NCBI GenBank assembly: GCA_964017155.1
Contig: OZ024862.1
Span: 28,622,658-28,686,657 of the forward strand
Source: Oasisia sp. SBJ-2009
Taxonomy: Eukaryota; Annelida; Polychaeta; Sabellida; Siboglinidae
DNA length: 64,000 nucleotides
Direction of reading: 5' to 3'
In this document: positions 63,539-64,000 of the stretch, piece by piece
Position numbering within the stretch: the first letter of the stretch is position 1
Layout of the letters: every line of letters begins with the position of its first letter
The notes under the pieces: generated by a model
What the model was told of the DNA's origin: nothing
The model's input: only the letters and a program-made list of their open reading frames with translations
Database searches by the model: none
Made by a program: the position numbers and the translations under genes

Positions 63539-64000
63539 TCTGGCGCAGTGTGACATCGTCGTCGATGTGCATGGCATGCCCCCTCAAGTTTAGAAGGCAG
63601 CTACAACACGACCACCGACCGACCGGCTGGTGTGGTGTTGACTTGCCTGGACCAGAGCACTCCGACAGCTGAGGCGAGGACTGTGACAAACAGCAGGAAC
63701 TTTGCTGGCGCCCCATATTGCTGGTGCCCCACTTTGCTGGCGCCCCATATTTCTGGTGCCCAATATTGCTGGCGCCCAGCCCCACTTTGCTGCTGGACAG
63801 ATGTACTGCAGCTGGCTGCAGGGAATCACCCAAGCGTGACGGTCTCGCGTCAACTGTTCAACTTGAGTTTGTGACACCGGTGTCTTGTGTGTACGTCATG
63901 CGTCGCCGTCTTGGGACTTTGCAAGACGGTGGGTTGACACACACACACGTGTACGTGTTGTGCCTCGCGATTGCGGGGTAGTTTTTACGTGCGACTCTGG
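63539..64000 (+). other. CMIP 3' UTR (partial)
   Basis: Sequence after the stop, GC-richer than the introns. I see no AATAAA or ATTAAA, so the transcript probably continues past the window. It contains an imperfect array of GCTGGYGCCCCA-type units at 63707-63790. Confidence 0.55.
63707..63790 (+). repeat. GCTGGYGCCCCA short tandem array in the 3' UTR
   Basis: Five to six imperfect copies of a 16-17 bp unit (GCTGGCGCCCCATATT and variants) about 170 bp after the stop codon. The units alternate GGCGCC and GGTGCC cores. Confidence 0.8.

Overview
This is nuclear DNA from an animal, probably an invertebrate. The protein sequence is clearly metazoan but diverged from vertebrate orthologues, the single recognisable gene is split by GT-AG introns, and the non-coding DNA is crowded with tRNA-derived SINEs, LINE fragments, non-autonomous DNA transposons and very long micro- and minisatellites. 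I cannot name the species.

The only convincing host gene is a plus-strand orthologue of CMIP (C-Maf-inducing protein), an adaptor with an N-terminal PH domain and C-terminal leucine-rich repeats. I could build a complete 19-exon coding model from the start codon at 10436 to the stop at 63536-63538. It encodes about 687 aa. Every exon has GT/AG borders and all phases agree. The one choice I had to make is the exon 10 acceptor, where three positions keep the frame. Intron 1 is about 17.7 kb. A possible alternative first exon lies at 18601-18720; it ends in the same phase as exon 1, and both candidate first exons have a perfect CRE palindrome upstream.

Layout. 1-10.1 kb: upstream repeats (a LINE inserted in a SINE, a 1.6 kb purine microsatellite with about 123 GGAC units, two more LINE ends, two related foldback elements, and a second GGGC/GGAC array in opposite orientation). 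10.1-10.7 kb: promoter-like sequence and exon 1. 10.7-28.4 kb: intron 1, mostly unremarkable AT-rich DNA with the candidate second first exon and a 1.16 kb TIR element. 28.4-46.7 kb: exons 2-4 separated by large introns that hold hAT-type MITEs with 8-bp target duplications and several minisatellites. 46.6-63.5 kb: exons 4-19, closely spaced. After 63538: 3' UTR running off the window.

The most unusual observation is in intron 12. A 50-bp unit made of the end of the intron, its AG acceptor and the first 30 nt of exon 13 is repeated about 30 times in tandem, so about 29 near-identical decoy 3' splice sites precede the real one. Tandem arrays also abut exon borders at exon 9 (21-bp units, each with a GTGAGT donor-like motif) and exons 15/16 (35-bp units filling the intron), and another starts about 100 bp after exon 6 (32-bp units). 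Long open frames elsewhere in the window are products of repeats whose unit length is a multiple of three, or of tetranucleotide repeats that never form a stop codon, and are not genes.
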